Assembly: GCF_900188005.1 (NCBI RefSeq)
Contig: NZ_FZNR01000008.1
Location: 248,001-312,000 of the forward strand
Direction: 5' to 3'
Length of the DNA stretch: 64,000 nucleotides
Origin: Actinoplanes regularis
Lineage (GTDB): Bacteria > Actinomycetota > Actinomycetes > Mycobacteriales > Micromonosporaceae
Shown here: in pieces, positions 14,768 to 23,698 of the stretch
Numbering within the stretch: position 1 is the first letter of the stretch
How the letters are laid out: the number at the start of each line of letters is the position of its first letter
Notes under the pieces: model-generated
Databases searched by the model: none
What the model was told of the DNA's origin: nothing
Seen by the model: the letters and a program-made list of their open reading frames with translations, nothing else
Program-made: the position numbers and the translations under genes

Positions 14768-15895
14768 CTAGAGCCAGCCGTTGCGGCGGAACGCCCGGTA
14801 GAGGACCACGGTGACCAGCGCGAGCACGGCCATCAGGCCGGAATAGCCGTACCGCCAATGCAGCTCCGGCATGTATTCGAAGTTCATGCCGTAGATGCCG
14901 GCCGCGGCGGTCCACGCGGTGGCGATACCGGCCCAGGCCGCGATCTTCCGCATGTCGTTGTTCTGGTCCACCGTCACCTGGGCCAGGCGGGCCTGCAGGA
15001 TCGAGTTGAGCAGGTCGTCATAGGAGGAGACCTGCTCGACGGTACGGGTCAGGTGGTCCTGCACGTCCCGGAAGTACCGCCGGATCTCCTTGGGCACGAC
15101 GCCCTGACTGGCGATGATCCCGGCGAGCGGCCGCTGCAACGGCACCACCGCCCGGCGGAACTCCACCAGCTCCCGCTTGAGCTGGTAGACCTCCTGGATC
15201 GGGGCGCTGCGATCGCGGGAGAACACGCCCTCCTCGATCATGTCCAGATCCGCCTCGACCTGCTCGGCCACCTCGAGGTAGCTGTCGACCACCCGGTCGG
15301 TCACCGCGTACGCCACCGCCCACGGGCCCTGTTCCAGCAGCGCCGCCCGCTGCTTCTCCAGGTCGGCCCGGACCGGGGACATCTCGGAGGCCTCGCCGTG
15401 CCGGACGGTGATCACGAACCGGTCGCCGATGAAGATCATCATCTGGCCGGTCTCGACCACCTGGGAGTTCTCGGTCAGCTCCTGATGCGGCACATAGCGA
15501 GTGGTCCGCAGGACCAGGAAGTGCACGTCGCCGAACTGCTCCAACTTGGGCCGTTGCTCGGCCTTGACCGCGTCCTCCACGGTCAGTTCGTGCAGGCCGT
15601 AGATGCGCGCGATCGCGGTCATCTCCCGCTCGGACGGCTGGTGCAGGCCGAGCCAGACGAAGGCGTCGTCGCGCCGGTGAACCTCGGCGAGCGCCTGGTC
15701 CGGGGTGAACGTGCCGGGAATCCGCTCACCGGCCACGTAGACACCGCAGTCGACCACGGCGGTGTCCTCCCCGCCGGACTCGCCGGCGCCCTGCTCCGCG
15801 TCGGTGGAACCAAGGAAGCGATTCATCGCGCGGGCCGCCCAGGCTTTGGACAGTGGCCGGTTACGGCCCCACGAACCGTTATCGCGCTCGCCCAT
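14768..15895 (-). CDS. corA: CorA-family magnesium/cobalt transporter
   Basis: 375 residues. A long cytoplasmic funnel domain (HELTVEDAVKAEQRPKLEQF) and a long central helix precede two C-terminal membrane helices. The selectivity signature GMN is present in IYGMNFEYMPELHW between them. It should be a homopentameric divalent cation channel in the cytoplasmic membrane. ATG 15895 with GGGGGAGG upstream is preferred over 15928. The 134 bp to the aminotransferase gene contain no recognisable element. Confidence 0.93.
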   Translation of the reverse strand: MGERDNGSWGRNRPLSKAWAARAMNRFLGSTDAEQGAGESGGEDTAVVDCGVYVAGERIPGTFTPDQALAEVHRRDDAFVWLGLHQPSEREMTAIARIYGLHELTVEDAVKAEQRPKLEQFGDVHFLVLRTTRYVPHQELTENSQVVETGQMMIFIGDRFVITVRHGEASEMSPVRADLEKQRAALLEQGPWAVAYAVTDRVVDSYLEVAEQVEADLDMIEEGVFSRDRSAPIQEVYQLKRELVEFRRAVVPLQRPLAGIIASQGVVPKEIRRYFRDVQDHLTRTVEQVSSYDDLLNSILQARLAQVTVDQNNDMRKIAAWAGIATAWTAAAGIYGMNFEYMPELHWRYGYSGLMAVLALVTVVLYRAFRRNGWL

Positions 15896-16062
15896 GCCAC
15901 AACCTCCCCCGGTGACCCGACAAACCAATCGAGGCTACTTCGTCGCCTCATGGAGAGGTATCGCCGGGCGGGCCGCCGCGACTCGGCGGGGGGTCGGACC
16001 CACGGGGCCCACCCGGACCGGCCTACTGGTTCCCCGGCCGGCCCGGGTGGAAACCCGTCGGC

Positions 16063-17157
16063 TCAGCCGCGCACTTCCTCGATGGCTTCGGCGATCCGCC
16101 GGACACCCTCGTCGATCTGGTCGACGGTGACCGCGGAGTACGCCAGGCGCACCGAGTTGCGACCGCCCTCGAGCAGGAAGTCGCTGCCCTTGACGATGGC
16201 GACGCCCTTCTTCATGGCCGCCGGGAAGAGCTTGTCGACGTCGACGTCGGCGGGCAGGTCGACCCAGAGGAAGTAGCCGCCGTCCGGCTCGGTGAAGGTG
16301 GCGCCGGGGATGCGCGCGCGGATCGACTCCGCCAGTACCCGGGCCCGCTCGCCCAGCGCCTCGCTGACCTTCTGGACCGACTTCTCGATGTCGCCGGAGA
16401 CACAGAACTGGTGGACGATCGCCTCGGAGACCATGCCCGGGGAGATGTAGAGGTTGGTCGCCTTCTTCGCGATCGCGTCGATCAGCGCGGCCGGGCCGAC
16501 CAGGTAACCGACGCGGACGCCGGGGCAGACCGTCTTGGTGAAGCTGGAGGCGTGCACGACCAGGTTGTTCGTGTCCATCGAGAGCATCGACGGGAGCGGC
16601 TCGCCGCGGAACCGGATGTCCACGTACGGGTCGTCCTCGAAGATGATGAACTCGTACTGCTCGGCGAGGGCGAGCAGCGCCCGCCGCTTCTCCTCGGAGA
16701 GCGTGAGGCCGGCCGGGTTCTGGTAGTTCGGGATGATGTGCGCCAGCTTCGGGCGGACGCCCGACTCCAGCAGGGTGCGCAGCTCGTCGATGTCGAGGCC
16801 GTCCGGCCGCAGCGTCACCTGGTGCACCTTGGCGCCCAGGTTCTGCAGGTTGAGCAGGGTGCGGTCGTAGGTCGGCTTCTCCACGACCACGTCGTCACCG
16901 GGCTGCACCAGGTGGCCGAAGAGGAACGCGTCGGCCTGCAGCGAGCCGTTGGTCACGATGACCTGGTCCGGCGAGACACCGTGCTTGTCGGCGATCCACT
17001 TGCGCAGCGGCAGGTAACCGACGGACGTGCCGTAGGCGGTGACACCGGCCGGATCGGCGTCGAAGGCGCGGGCGGCGGCGGCCTTCAGGCCCTCAACGTC
17101 GACGATGTCCAGCGAGGGAGCGCCACGGGCAAAGGAGATGAGCTGCTCAGCGGTCAT
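16063..17157 (-). CDS. PLP-dependent aminotransferase, class I/II (2-aminoadipate/MocR-like fold)
   Basis: 364 residues. SFARGAPSLDI at the N-terminus, IIPNYQNPAGLTLSEEKR for cofactor contacts, FEDDPYVDIRFRGE with the pyridine-binding Asp, and the Schiff-base lysine in ASSFTKTVCPGVRVGYLVG. GYFLWVDLPADVD lies near the C-terminus. It is closest to LysN/2-aminoadipate transaminase and the catalytic half of MocR regulators, but has no DNA-binding domain. The substrate cannot be read from sequence. It is divergent from the nucleotidyltransferase operon (84 bp gap). Confidence 0.87.
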   Translation of the reverse strand: MTAEQLISFARGAPSLDIVDVEGLKAAAARAFDADPAGVTAYGTSVGYLPLRKWIADKHGVSPDQVIVTNGSLQADAFLFGHLVQPGDDVVVEKPTYDRTLLNLQNLGAKVHQVTLRPDGLDIDELRTLLESGVRPKLAHIIPNYQNPAGLTLSEEKRRALLALAEQYEFIIFEDDPYVDIRFRGEPLPSMLSMDTNNLVVHASSFTKTVCPGVRVGYLVGPAALIDAIAKKATNLYISPGMVSEAIVHQFCVSGDIEKSVQKVSEALGERARVLAESIRARIPGATFTEPDGGYFLWVDLPADVDVDKLFPAAMKKGVAIVKGSDFLLEGGRNSVRLAYSAVTVDQIDEGVRRIAEAIEEVRG

Positions 17158-17241
17158 GGTGCCAAGCTTAGAAGCAGGCGTCGCACGATTTTTCGGTGTC
17201 CCACTGACCGCCCGATCGAATTTCACAGGAGGAGTCTTCCC

Positions 17242-17973
17242 ATGATCGGTCTCGTGCTCGCGGCAGGCGCCGGACGTCGGCTGCGCCCGTACACCGACAC
17301 CCTGCCCAAGGCGCTGGTCCCGGTCGACGGCGAGATCACGATCATGGATATCGCGCTGCGGAATCTCGCCGCGGCCGGGATCGGTGAGGTGACGATCGTC
17401 GTCGGCTACCGCGCCGACACGGTCGAGGAACGCAAGAAGAGCTTCGAGCAGAGGTACGGCGTCGACATCTCCCTGGTCCACAACGACCGTGCCGAGGAGT
17501 GGAACAACGCGTACTCGTTGTGGCTGGCCCGGGACCACTTCGCGCGGGGCGCCCTGATGGTCAACGGGGACACCGTGCACCCGGTCAGCGTCGAGAAAAC
17601 CCTTCTCGCCAACCGCGGTCCCAGCATCCTGCTCGCCGTCGACGCCGTTAAGCAGTTGGCCGACGAGGAGATGAAGGCGGTCTTCGACGCGGACGGCCGG
17701 CTCGCGAAGATCACGAAGTTGATGGATCCGGCCGAGGCCCACGGCGAGTACATCGGTGCCGTGCTGATCGAGGCTGCCGCCGCGCCCGCACTGGCGGACG
17801 CTCTGAGAACGACCTGGGAACGGAGCACCGAGCTCTACTACGAAGACGGCTTCCAGGAGTACGCGAACCGCGGCGGCGAGATCCGCGCCGCCGAGATCGG
17901 CCAGGTCGACTGGGTCGAAGTGGACGACCACGACGACCTGGCCAAGGCCAGAAAGATCGCATGCCGCTATTAG
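17242..17973 (+). CDS. LicC-like nucleotidyltransferase (sugar/polyol/choline phosphate cytidylyltransferase family)
   Basis: 243 residues of the GT-A nucleotidyltransferase fold. The start LVLAAGAGRRLRPYTDTLPK holds the nucleotide-binding GxGxRxxP...PK signature. EEWNNAYSLWLAR resembles the LicC phosphocholine cytidylyltransferase motif, and the metal-binding Asp is in MVNGDTVH. ATG 17242 has AGGAGGAG upstream. The next gene overlaps it by 13 bp and makes glycerol-1-phosphate, so activation of that or a similar polyol phosphate with CTP is a reasonable inference. Confidence 0.82.
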   Translation: MIGLVLAAGAGRRLRPYTDTLPKALVPVDGEITIMDIALRNLAAAGIGEVTIVVGYRADTVEERKKSFEQRYGVDISLVHNDRAEEWNNAYSLWLARDHFARGALMVNGDTVHPVSVEKTLLANRGPSILLAVDAVKQLADEEMKAVFDADGRLAKITKLMDPAEAHGEYIGAVLIEAAAAPALADALRTTWERSTELYYEDGFQEYANRGGEIRAAEIGQVDWVEVDDHDDLAKARKIACRY

Positions 17974-19022
17974 CCCGGAGCGTCCAGACTCCACTGCACA
18001 TCGAGGTCCGGCGGGGCGCCGTCGCGGACCTCGCCCGGATCCTCGCCGACGGACGGATCTCCGCCGGCGGCGAGGTGGCGGTGGTGGTCGGCCCCGGCCT
18101 CGGCGAGCGGATCGCCGAGCTGCTGCGGCCCTCGCTGCGGTCGGCGACGATCTACGTCACCGGGGGCGGCACCCTGGACGCCGCTCTGGAGCTGGCCGAC
18201 AAGCTGCGGGCCGGCCACTACGACGCGGTGGTCGGCATCGGTGGCGGCAGGACGGTGGACACCGCGAAGTACGCGGCCAGCCGCTGGGGCCTGCCGATGG
18301 TCTCGGTCGCCACCAGCCTGGCCAACGACGGCATCGCGTCACCGGTGGCCAGCCTGGTCAATGACGGGATCAAGGGGTCGTACGGGGTGCACATCCCGTT
18401 CGGAGTGATCGTCGACCTGGACTTCGTCGAGACCGGGCCGGACCGGATCAACCGGGCCGGCATCGGTGACGTGCTCAGCAACATCAGCGCGCTGGCCGAC
18501 TGGGAGCTGGCCCGGATGATCCGCGGCGAGCCGGTCGACGGTCTCGCCGCCTCCCTGGCCCGGATGGGCGCCGAGGCGATGCTGACCATGCCGGGCGACA
18601 TGGGCGACGACGCGTTCGTCACGGTGCTGGCCGAGTCACTGATCTCCAGCGGCCTGGCGATGGCGATCTGCGGCAGCAGCCGCCCGTCCAGCGGCGGCTG
18701 TCACGAGATCATGCACGCCATCGACTCGCTCTTCCCGGACACCGCCTCCCACGGCGAGCTGGCCGGGCTGGGGGCGTTGTTCTGCACGTTCCTGCGGGGC
18801 GACGACCGGCGCTTCGGTCAGATGGCCGACTGCCTCGAACGGCACCAGCTTCCCCGGACACCGTCCGACGTTGGACTGGACGCTGACCAGTTCATCAGGG
18901 CGGTCGAGTTCGCCCCACGGACCCGGCCCGACCGCTACACCATCATCGAACATCTGGCGATGACGCCGGAGGAGACCCGCCGAAGGCTGGCCGAGTATGA
19001 GAACGCCCTCGCTACCCGCTGA
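17961..19022 (+). CDS. sn-glycerol-1-phosphate dehydrogenase (AraM/EgsA, iron-type ADH family)
   Basis: 353 residues. Rossmann-like GGGTLDAALELADKLRAGHY, the NAD-binding GIGGGRTVDTAKYAA, VATSLANDGIASPVASL, and metal ligands in GGCHEIMHAID and the downstream ASHGELAG. These are the marks of glycerol-1-phosphate dehydrogenases, which reduce dihydroxyacetone phosphate to sn-glycerol-1-phosphate, the enantiomer used in archaeal lipids and by a few bacteria. Overlaps at both ends with its neighbours show translational coupling. Confidence 0.85.
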   Translation: MPLLARSVQTPLHIEVRRGAVADLARILADGRISAGGEVAVVVGPGLGERIAELLRPSLRSATIYVTGGGTLDAALELADKLRAGHYDAVVGIGGGRTVDTAKYAASRWGLPMVSVATSLANDGIASPVASLVNDGIKGSYGVHIPFGVIVDLDFVETGPDRINRAGIGDVLSNISALADWELARMIRGEPVDGLAASLARMGAEAMLTMPGDMGDDAFVTVLAESLISSGLAMAICGSSRPSSGGCHEIMHAIDSLFPDTASHGELAGLGALFCTFLRGDDRRFGQMADCLERHQLPRTPSDVGLDADQFIRAVEFAPRTRPDRYTIIEHLAMTPEETRRRLAEYENALATR

Positions 19023-19746
19023 AGCGGGCCAGAAACCCACCGTGGCCGACTATTACGCGGTCAACCGTGGCGGTGGGCTGTTCAGCGAGGCGGTCAGCCA
19101 GCGGATCGGCTCCCGGGTCGCGGTCTTCGCGCACCGGCACGGTCTCAGCCCGACCGTGGTCACCATGTTCAACCTGACCCTCGGCTGCCTCACCTCCTTC
19201 GTGGTGATCGCGGCCGCGGGACCGGTGGCCGACGGCCGGGCGTGGGGCTGGCCGGTCGGTCTGCTCGCGCTGGCCGGCTGGCAGCTGGCGTACGCGCTCG
19301 ACTGCACCGACGGCCAGCTGGCGCGCGCCACCGGCCAGAGCACCGCGGCCGGCGGCCGTCTCGACGTGCTCTGCGACGTGGCCGTCCAGTCCACCCTGGT
19401 GGCCGCCGTGTCGGCGACCGCCAAGGCGCAGCAGCCGGACACCCCGGCGTGGCTGCTCGCCGCGTTCGCGGCCACCTGGATGGTCAACCTGGTCACGTCG
19501 GTGATGCAGAGCAGCGGCCAGGAGACGAGCATGGTCACCAACCGCTCGCTGCCGGTCCGGGTGGTGAAGCTGGTCCGCGACTACGGCGCGGTGATCGCCC
19601 TGGCCGGGGTGCTGCTCACCGCGGCTCCGCAGTGGGCGGTCTGGTTCGTCGCGCTGTTCACTCTGGTGAACGGCGGCTTCCTGGCGGCCAGCATCGCCTT
19701 CACCGGGCGTACCGCGCTGCGGAGCCAGACCGGGACCGGGCGATGA
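18997..19746 (+). CDS. CDP-alcohol phosphatidyltransferase family membrane enzyme
   Basis: 249 residues, five to six membrane helices. It contains the complete family motif DxxDGxxAR-x8-G-x3-D-x3-D (from DCTDGQLAR to the last Asp of LDVLCD). Such enzymes transfer a phospho-group between a CDP-alcohol and a second alcohol, in phospholipid or polymer synthesis. The first 26 bases overlap the dehydrogenase gene. A CDP-linked intermediate made by the two upstream genes is the likely substrate; the acceptor is unknown. Confidence 0.87.
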   Translation: MRTPSLPAEAGQKPTVADYYAVNRGGGLFSEAVSQRIGSRVAVFAHRHGLSPTVVTMFNLTLGCLTSFVVIAAAGPVADGRAWGWPVGLLALAGWQLAYALDCTDGQLARATGQSTAAGGRLDVLCDVAVQSTLVAAVSATAKAQQPDTPAWLLAAFAATWMVNLVTSVMQSSGQETSMVTNRSLPVRVVKLVRDYGAVIALAGVLLTAAPQWAVWFVALFTLVNGGFLAASIAFTGRTALRSQTGTGR

Positions 19747-20931
19747 CTACCGCGCCGCGCGCGGTGAATCCGAGATCACGCTCGCGTAGATCTCGATCAG
19801 GCGCTTGGTGAGCACGTCCGGGTGAAAGTGCCGCAGATAGCGATCACGAGCGGCGATCGCCGCGGCCGCCGCGCCGCTCCGCGCCACCGGCAGGGCCGCG
19901 GCCAGCGCCGCCGGATCCGGCTGGGCCAGCCAGCCGGCCGCCTCCGGGCCGCTCCCGATCAGGTACGGCACCCCGCCGACCGCCGTGCCGAGCACCGGCC
20001 GCCCGGACGCCATCGCCTCGAGGATCACCGTGGGTAACACGTCTTCCCAGGTCGGCACGGCGACGACGACCGCCGCCGCGCGCCGGGCCGCGGTCATCCC
20101 GGCCCGGTCCAGGGGACCCAGATAGGTGACGTCGGCACGCTCGGCGGCGGCCTGCTCGGCGAGGTGACGCAACTCCCCGTCACCGGCGATGCGCAGCGGG
20201 CCCAGCGATCCGTCCGGGTGCTGTCGCCAAGCGTCGAGCAGCAGGCCCAGGCCCTTCTCGGCGGAGAGCCGGGCCGCGTACAGGAAGCCCTCGCCGAGCG
20301 GTTCCGGCTGCCCCGGGTCGGGCAGGCCGTTCGGCTTGATCACGACGTGGTCGGCCGGGATGCCGTAGTCGGCCAGGTGCGCGGCGATCTTGTCGGTGAG
20401 CGCGATGTAGCGGTCCACCGAGCGCCAGGTCGGGCGGTGCACGGCCAGTGTGGTCGCCATGATCGCGCTCTGCGCGGCCGAACCGCGGTAGCACCTGTTC
20501 TTGATCGCCGGCCAGCCGAGCAGCTTGCCACGGCAATCGTGGCAGTTGTGCCCGTCCCGGAAGTACAGCCCCGAGGAGCAGACCTGGCGGTAGTTGTGCA
20601 CGGTCTGCACCACCGGGACACCGTGCGCGTGCGCGGTCCGGATCACCCGCGGGGAGAGCAGCGGATACGGGTTGTGCAGGTGCAGCACGTCCGGTTTCTC
20701 CGCCTCGATCAGCGCGGCGAGGTCGCGCTGGGCGGAGAGCCCGAGCATCGGCGCGACCGGTAGCAGCGCCTTCTGCCCCGGCGAGAGCGAGCCGATCGAG
20801 TCGGAGCTGCGCTGAAACGACACCACTTCCAGCCCCGCCGCCCGCAGCTGCGAGATCTCGGTGTCGACGATGACGTTCTCCCCAGAGGGGATCGCCTCGC
20901 GATACCGGTTGTGTGCGACCACCACCTTCAC
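19747..20931 (-). CDS. GT4-type glycosyltransferase
   Basis: 394 residues in a GT-B fold. The N-domain has PDVLHLHNPYPLLSPRVIRT. In the middle is a cysteine-rich insertion (CSSGLYFRDGHNCHDCRGK, then NRCYRG) that could bind a metal. The C-domain has FLYAARLSAEKGLGLLLDAW and the donor-binding WEDVLPTVILEAMASGRPV. GTG 20931 is chosen because MKVVVAHNRYR is a typical GT4 start; the longer frame runs back through the fpg gene. It ends directly against the phosphatidyltransferase gene, convergent with no gap. Donor and acceptor are unknown. Confidence 0.87.
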   Translation of the reverse strand: MKVVVAHNRYREAIPSGENVIVDTEISQLRAAGLEVVSFQRSSDSIGSLSPGQKALLPVAPMLGLSAQRDLAALIEAEKPDVLHLHNPYPLLSPRVIRTAHAHGVPVVQTVHNYRQVCSSGLYFRDGHNCHDCRGKLLGWPAIKNRCYRGSAAQSAIMATTLAVHRPTWRSVDRYIALTDKIAAHLADYGIPADHVVIKPNGLPDPGQPEPLGEGFLYAARLSAEKGLGLLLDAWRQHPDGSLGPLRIAGDGELRHLAEQAAAERADVTYLGPLDRAGMTAARRAAAVVVAVPTWEDVLPTVILEAMASGRPVLGTAVGGVPYLIGSGPEAAGWLAQPDPAALAAALPVARSGAAAAAIAARDRYLRHFHPDVLTKRLIEIYASVISDSPRAAR

Positions 20932-20955
20932 GGGTGAGAACGCTACCGTGGACCT

Positions 20956-21819
20956 GTGCCCGAACTCCCCGAGGTCGAGGCGCTCGCTGCCTACCTGCGT
21001 GAGCGTGCGGTCGGCCACACCGTGCAGCGCCTCGAGGTCGCCTCGTTCAGCGCGCTGAAAACGTACGATCCGGCGCCCTCCGCCCTCACCGGCCTGCCGA
21101 TCAGCTCCGCCGGCCGGCACGGCAAGTTCCTGGACATCGGGGTCGGCCCGGAGGTGCACCTGGTGGTCCACCTGGCCCGGGCCGGCTGGCTGCACTACCG
21201 CGACTCGTTCAAGTCACCGGCCCCGCTCAAGCCGGGAAGCGGTCCGATCGCGATCCGCATGCGGCTCGACGACGGCTCCGGCTTCGACCTGACCGAGGCG
21301 GGGACACAGAAGTCGCTCGCGGCGTACCTGGTCCGCGACCCGCTGACCGAGGTGCCGGGCGTGTCCCGGCTCGGTCCGGACGCGCTCGCGATCGGCCGCG
21401 ACGAGTTCGCCACCGTGATCAGATCCCGGAACGGCCAGGTCAAGGGCGTGCTCACCGACCAGGAGGTGCTGGCCGGGATCGGCAACGCCTACTCCGACGA
21501 GATCCTGCACGTGGCGAAGATGTCGCCCTTCGCGCTCACCGGAAAACTCACCGACGAGCAGATCACCACGTTGTACGAGGCGATGCGTGAAGTGGAGACC
21601 GACGCCGTGCGCCGCTCGGTCGGGCAGAAGGCGGCCGAACTCAAGGGCGAGAAGCGAGCCGGTATGCGGGTGCACGCCCGGACCGGTCTGCCCTGCCCGG
21701 TTTGCGGAGACACCGTGCGGGAGGTCTCCTTCGCGGACAAGAGCCTGCAATATTGCGCTACGTGTCAGACCGGCGGAAAACCACTCGCCGACCGTCGCTT
21801 GTCCAAGTTGGTCCGGTGA
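20956..21819 (+). CDS. formamidopyrimidine-DNA glycosylase / endonuclease VIII family
   Basis: 287 residues. It begins with PELPEVEALAAYLRE, where Pro1 and Glu2 after Met removal are catalytic. VLAGIGNAYSDEILH is the helix-two-turn-helix, and the zinc finger is CPVCGDTVREVSF with QYCATCQTGG. It removes oxidised bases and cleaves the abasic site. The lysine and loop pattern does not let me decide between Fpg and Nei. GTG 20956 is 24 bp from the divergent glycosyltransferase start, so the promoters overlap. Confidence 0.9.
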   Translation: MPELPEVEALAAYLRERAVGHTVQRLEVASFSALKTYDPAPSALTGLPISSAGRHGKFLDIGVGPEVHLVVHLARAGWLHYRDSFKSPAPLKPGSGPIAIRMRLDDGSGFDLTEAGTQKSLAAYLVRDPLTEVPGVSRLGPDALAIGRDEFATVIRSRNGQVKGVLTDQEVLAGIGNAYSDEILHVAKMSPFALTGKLTDEQITTLYEAMREVETDAVRRSVGQKAAELKGEKRAGMRVHARTGLPCPVCGDTVREVSFADKSLQYCATCQTGGKPLADRRLSKLVR

Positions 21820-22018
21820 ACACCGCCATCACTCGGTTACGGTCCGTACGGGTAAGGATTGCTACCACAACGTCACCTTCTCTCCGGCCGATCCATCGGT
21901 ATAGTGGCCCGGTCCCTGGACACCGTTGTGACGCGAACGGGTATCGGCGGGACCGCCGGCCGTCCCGAGGTGGTGGCGGTGCGTAATCTTTTTCCGGATG
22001 CGGGAGGACGTAGGCGAA

Positions 22019-23593
22019 GTGACGACTAGCCTGCATCGCCCAACGACCGACAGCAGCCGGAGTAAGCCCGTGCGGTACGAAAGCTTCGAGTGGCCGCAGC
22101 AAGAACAACAGCCACCGAGCAACGGAGTCCCGCGTTCAGCGTGGTCCCGGCAACCCCGCCGGCTCTCCCGCTGGCACCGGCCGTACACCGCCGTCCTGAT
22201 CGTTCTGGACCTGCTCTCCACGCTCGCGGCCAGCAAGATCGCCGACGTGTTCCTGGAGAAGTCCCGGAGCGGTTTCCAGGACAAGAGCTGGGGCATGTTC
22301 GTCGGCGAGGACCTGTTCTCGCTCTTCGCCTACATCGTGCTCCCGCTCGGCTGGCTGCTCCTGCTCTGGACCAACGGCACCTACGACCGCCGCTACCTGG
22401 GCCTGGGCAGCGAAGAGTTCAAGCGGATCGTGCGCACCTCGGTCACCGTGGTGGCCGCCGTGTCACTGCTCGCCTTCGCCACCAAGACCGGCCTGTCCCG
22501 TGGCACGGTCGCCGCGGTGTCGCTGAGCGCCCTCGCGTTCATCCTGATCGGCCGGGTCACCGCCCGGCAGATCCTGCACATCGCCCGAAGCCGCACCGGC
22601 CACGGCGCGCACCGGATGATCCTGGTCGGCACGCTGCCCGAGGCGCTCGAGGTCTACACCGCGGTCACCCGCAGCCCGGCCGCCGGCCTGATCCCGGTCG
22701 CCATCCACATCACCGACGGCTACGCGGCCACCCGCGGCATCGAGACTCCGGTCCCGGTCTACGCCGGCCGTGACGTGCTCTCGCTGGTCCGTGAGGTCGG
22801 CGCCGACACCATCGCGGTCTGCGGCTCGGCCAGCGCCGAGCCCGGTGAGCTGCGCCGCCTGGCCTGGCAGCTCGAGGGCACCGGCGTCGACCTGGTGGTC
22901 GCGCCGCAGCTCACCGACATCGCCGGCCCGCGCGTGCACATCCGCCCGATCGAGGGTCTGCCGCTGCTGCACGTCGAGGAGCCCACCCTCTCCGGCCCCG
23001 GCTGGCTGGTGAAGAACCTGCTCGACCGGGTCGCCGCCGGCCTCGGCCTGCTGCTGATCAGCCCGATCCTGCTGTTCATCGCGGCCGGAATCCGGCTCTC
23101 CGACCCCGGTCCGGTCTTCTTCCGGCAGACCCGGGTCGGCCACGACGGCCGCACGTTCCGCGTCTGGAAGTTCCGGACGATGTATGTGGACGCCGAGGAG
23201 CGCAAGGCCACGCTGGAGGAGCTCAACGAGTCCGACGGCATGCTCTTCAAGATGAAGCACGACCCGCGCATCTTCCCCTTCGGTCAGAAGCTGCGGGCCA
23301 CTTCGCTGGACGAGCTGCCCCAGCTGGTCAATGTGCTCAAGGGCGAGATGTCGCTGGTCGGGCCGCGCCCGCTGCCCGCCGACGACGGCGACTACCTGGG
23401 CGACGTCCGCCGGCGCCTGCTGGTCCGGCCGGGCATCACCGGCCTCTGGCAGGTCTCGGGTCGCTCCGACCTGTCGTGGGACGAGGCGGTCCGGCTCGAC
23501 CTCTACTACGTCGACAACTGGTCACTGACCTACGACCTGAGCATCCTGTGGCGCACCATCTGGGTCGTCCTCCGGCGCAAGGGCGCCTACTGA
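22019..23593 (+). CDS. exopolysaccharide polyprenyl glycosylphosphotransferase
   Basis: About 524 residues. Four membrane helices in the first 150 residues, a CoA-binding-like Rossmann domain (HRMILVGTLPEALEVYTAVT), a fifth membrane segment (LGLLLISPILLFIAAGIRL) and the catalytic bacterial sugar transferase domain (WKFRTMYVDAEER, DELPQLVNVLKGEMSLVGPR, RPGITGLWQVSGRSDLSWDE). It moves a sugar-1-phosphate onto undecaprenyl phosphate to start a repeat unit. GTG 22019 follows GGGAGGAC at a good distance; ATG 21998 is possible. The 198 bp upstream include a possible TATAGT at 21900. Confidence 0.92.
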   Translation: MTTSLHRPTTDSSRSKPVRYESFEWPQQEQQPPSNGVPRSAWSRQPRRLSRWHRPYTAVLIVLDLLSTLAASKIADVFLEKSRSGFQDKSWGMFVGEDLFSLFAYIVLPLGWLLLLWTNGTYDRRYLGLGSEEFKRIVRTSVTVVAAVSLLAFATKTGLSRGTVAAVSLSALAFILIGRVTARQILHIARSRTGHGAHRMILVGTLPEALEVYTAVTRSPAAGLIPVAIHITDGYAATRGIETPVPVYAGRDVLSLVREVGADTIAVCGSASAEPGELRRLAWQLEGTGVDLVVAPQLTDIAGPRVHIRPIEGLPLLHVEEPTLSGPGWLVKNLLDRVAAGLGLLLISPILLFIAAGIRLSDPGPVFFRQTRVGHDGRTFRVWKFRTMYVDAEERKATLEELNESDGMLFKMKHDPRIFPFGQKLRATSLDELPQLVNVLKGEMSLVGPRPLPADDGDYLGDVRRRLLVRPGITGLWQVSGRSDLSWDEAVRLDLYYVDNWSLTYDLSILWRTIWVVLRRKGAY

Positions 23594-23612
23594 GCGTTCC
23601 ACCGTCCACATC

Positions 23613-23645
23613 CGGCCCGCGATCCGATCGCGGGCCGTTTGCTTT
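23613..23645 (+). terminator. intrinsic terminator after the sugar transferase
   Basis: Perfect 11-bp stem (23613-23623 with 23627-23637), 3-nt loop and a T-rich tail (TTTGCTTT). This is the most conventional rho-independent terminator in the window. Confidence 0.85.
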
Positions 23646-23698
23646 ACCGCCCTCTTTCGACATCGACGCAAAGAGGTCGGGCGGTTAGGTTCAGTGCC

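Noticed and set aside
16411..17241. Long plus-strand frame joined to the nucleotidyltransferase.
   Set aside because: It is the antisense of the aminotransferase. AGGAGGAG before ATG 17242 fixes the true start.
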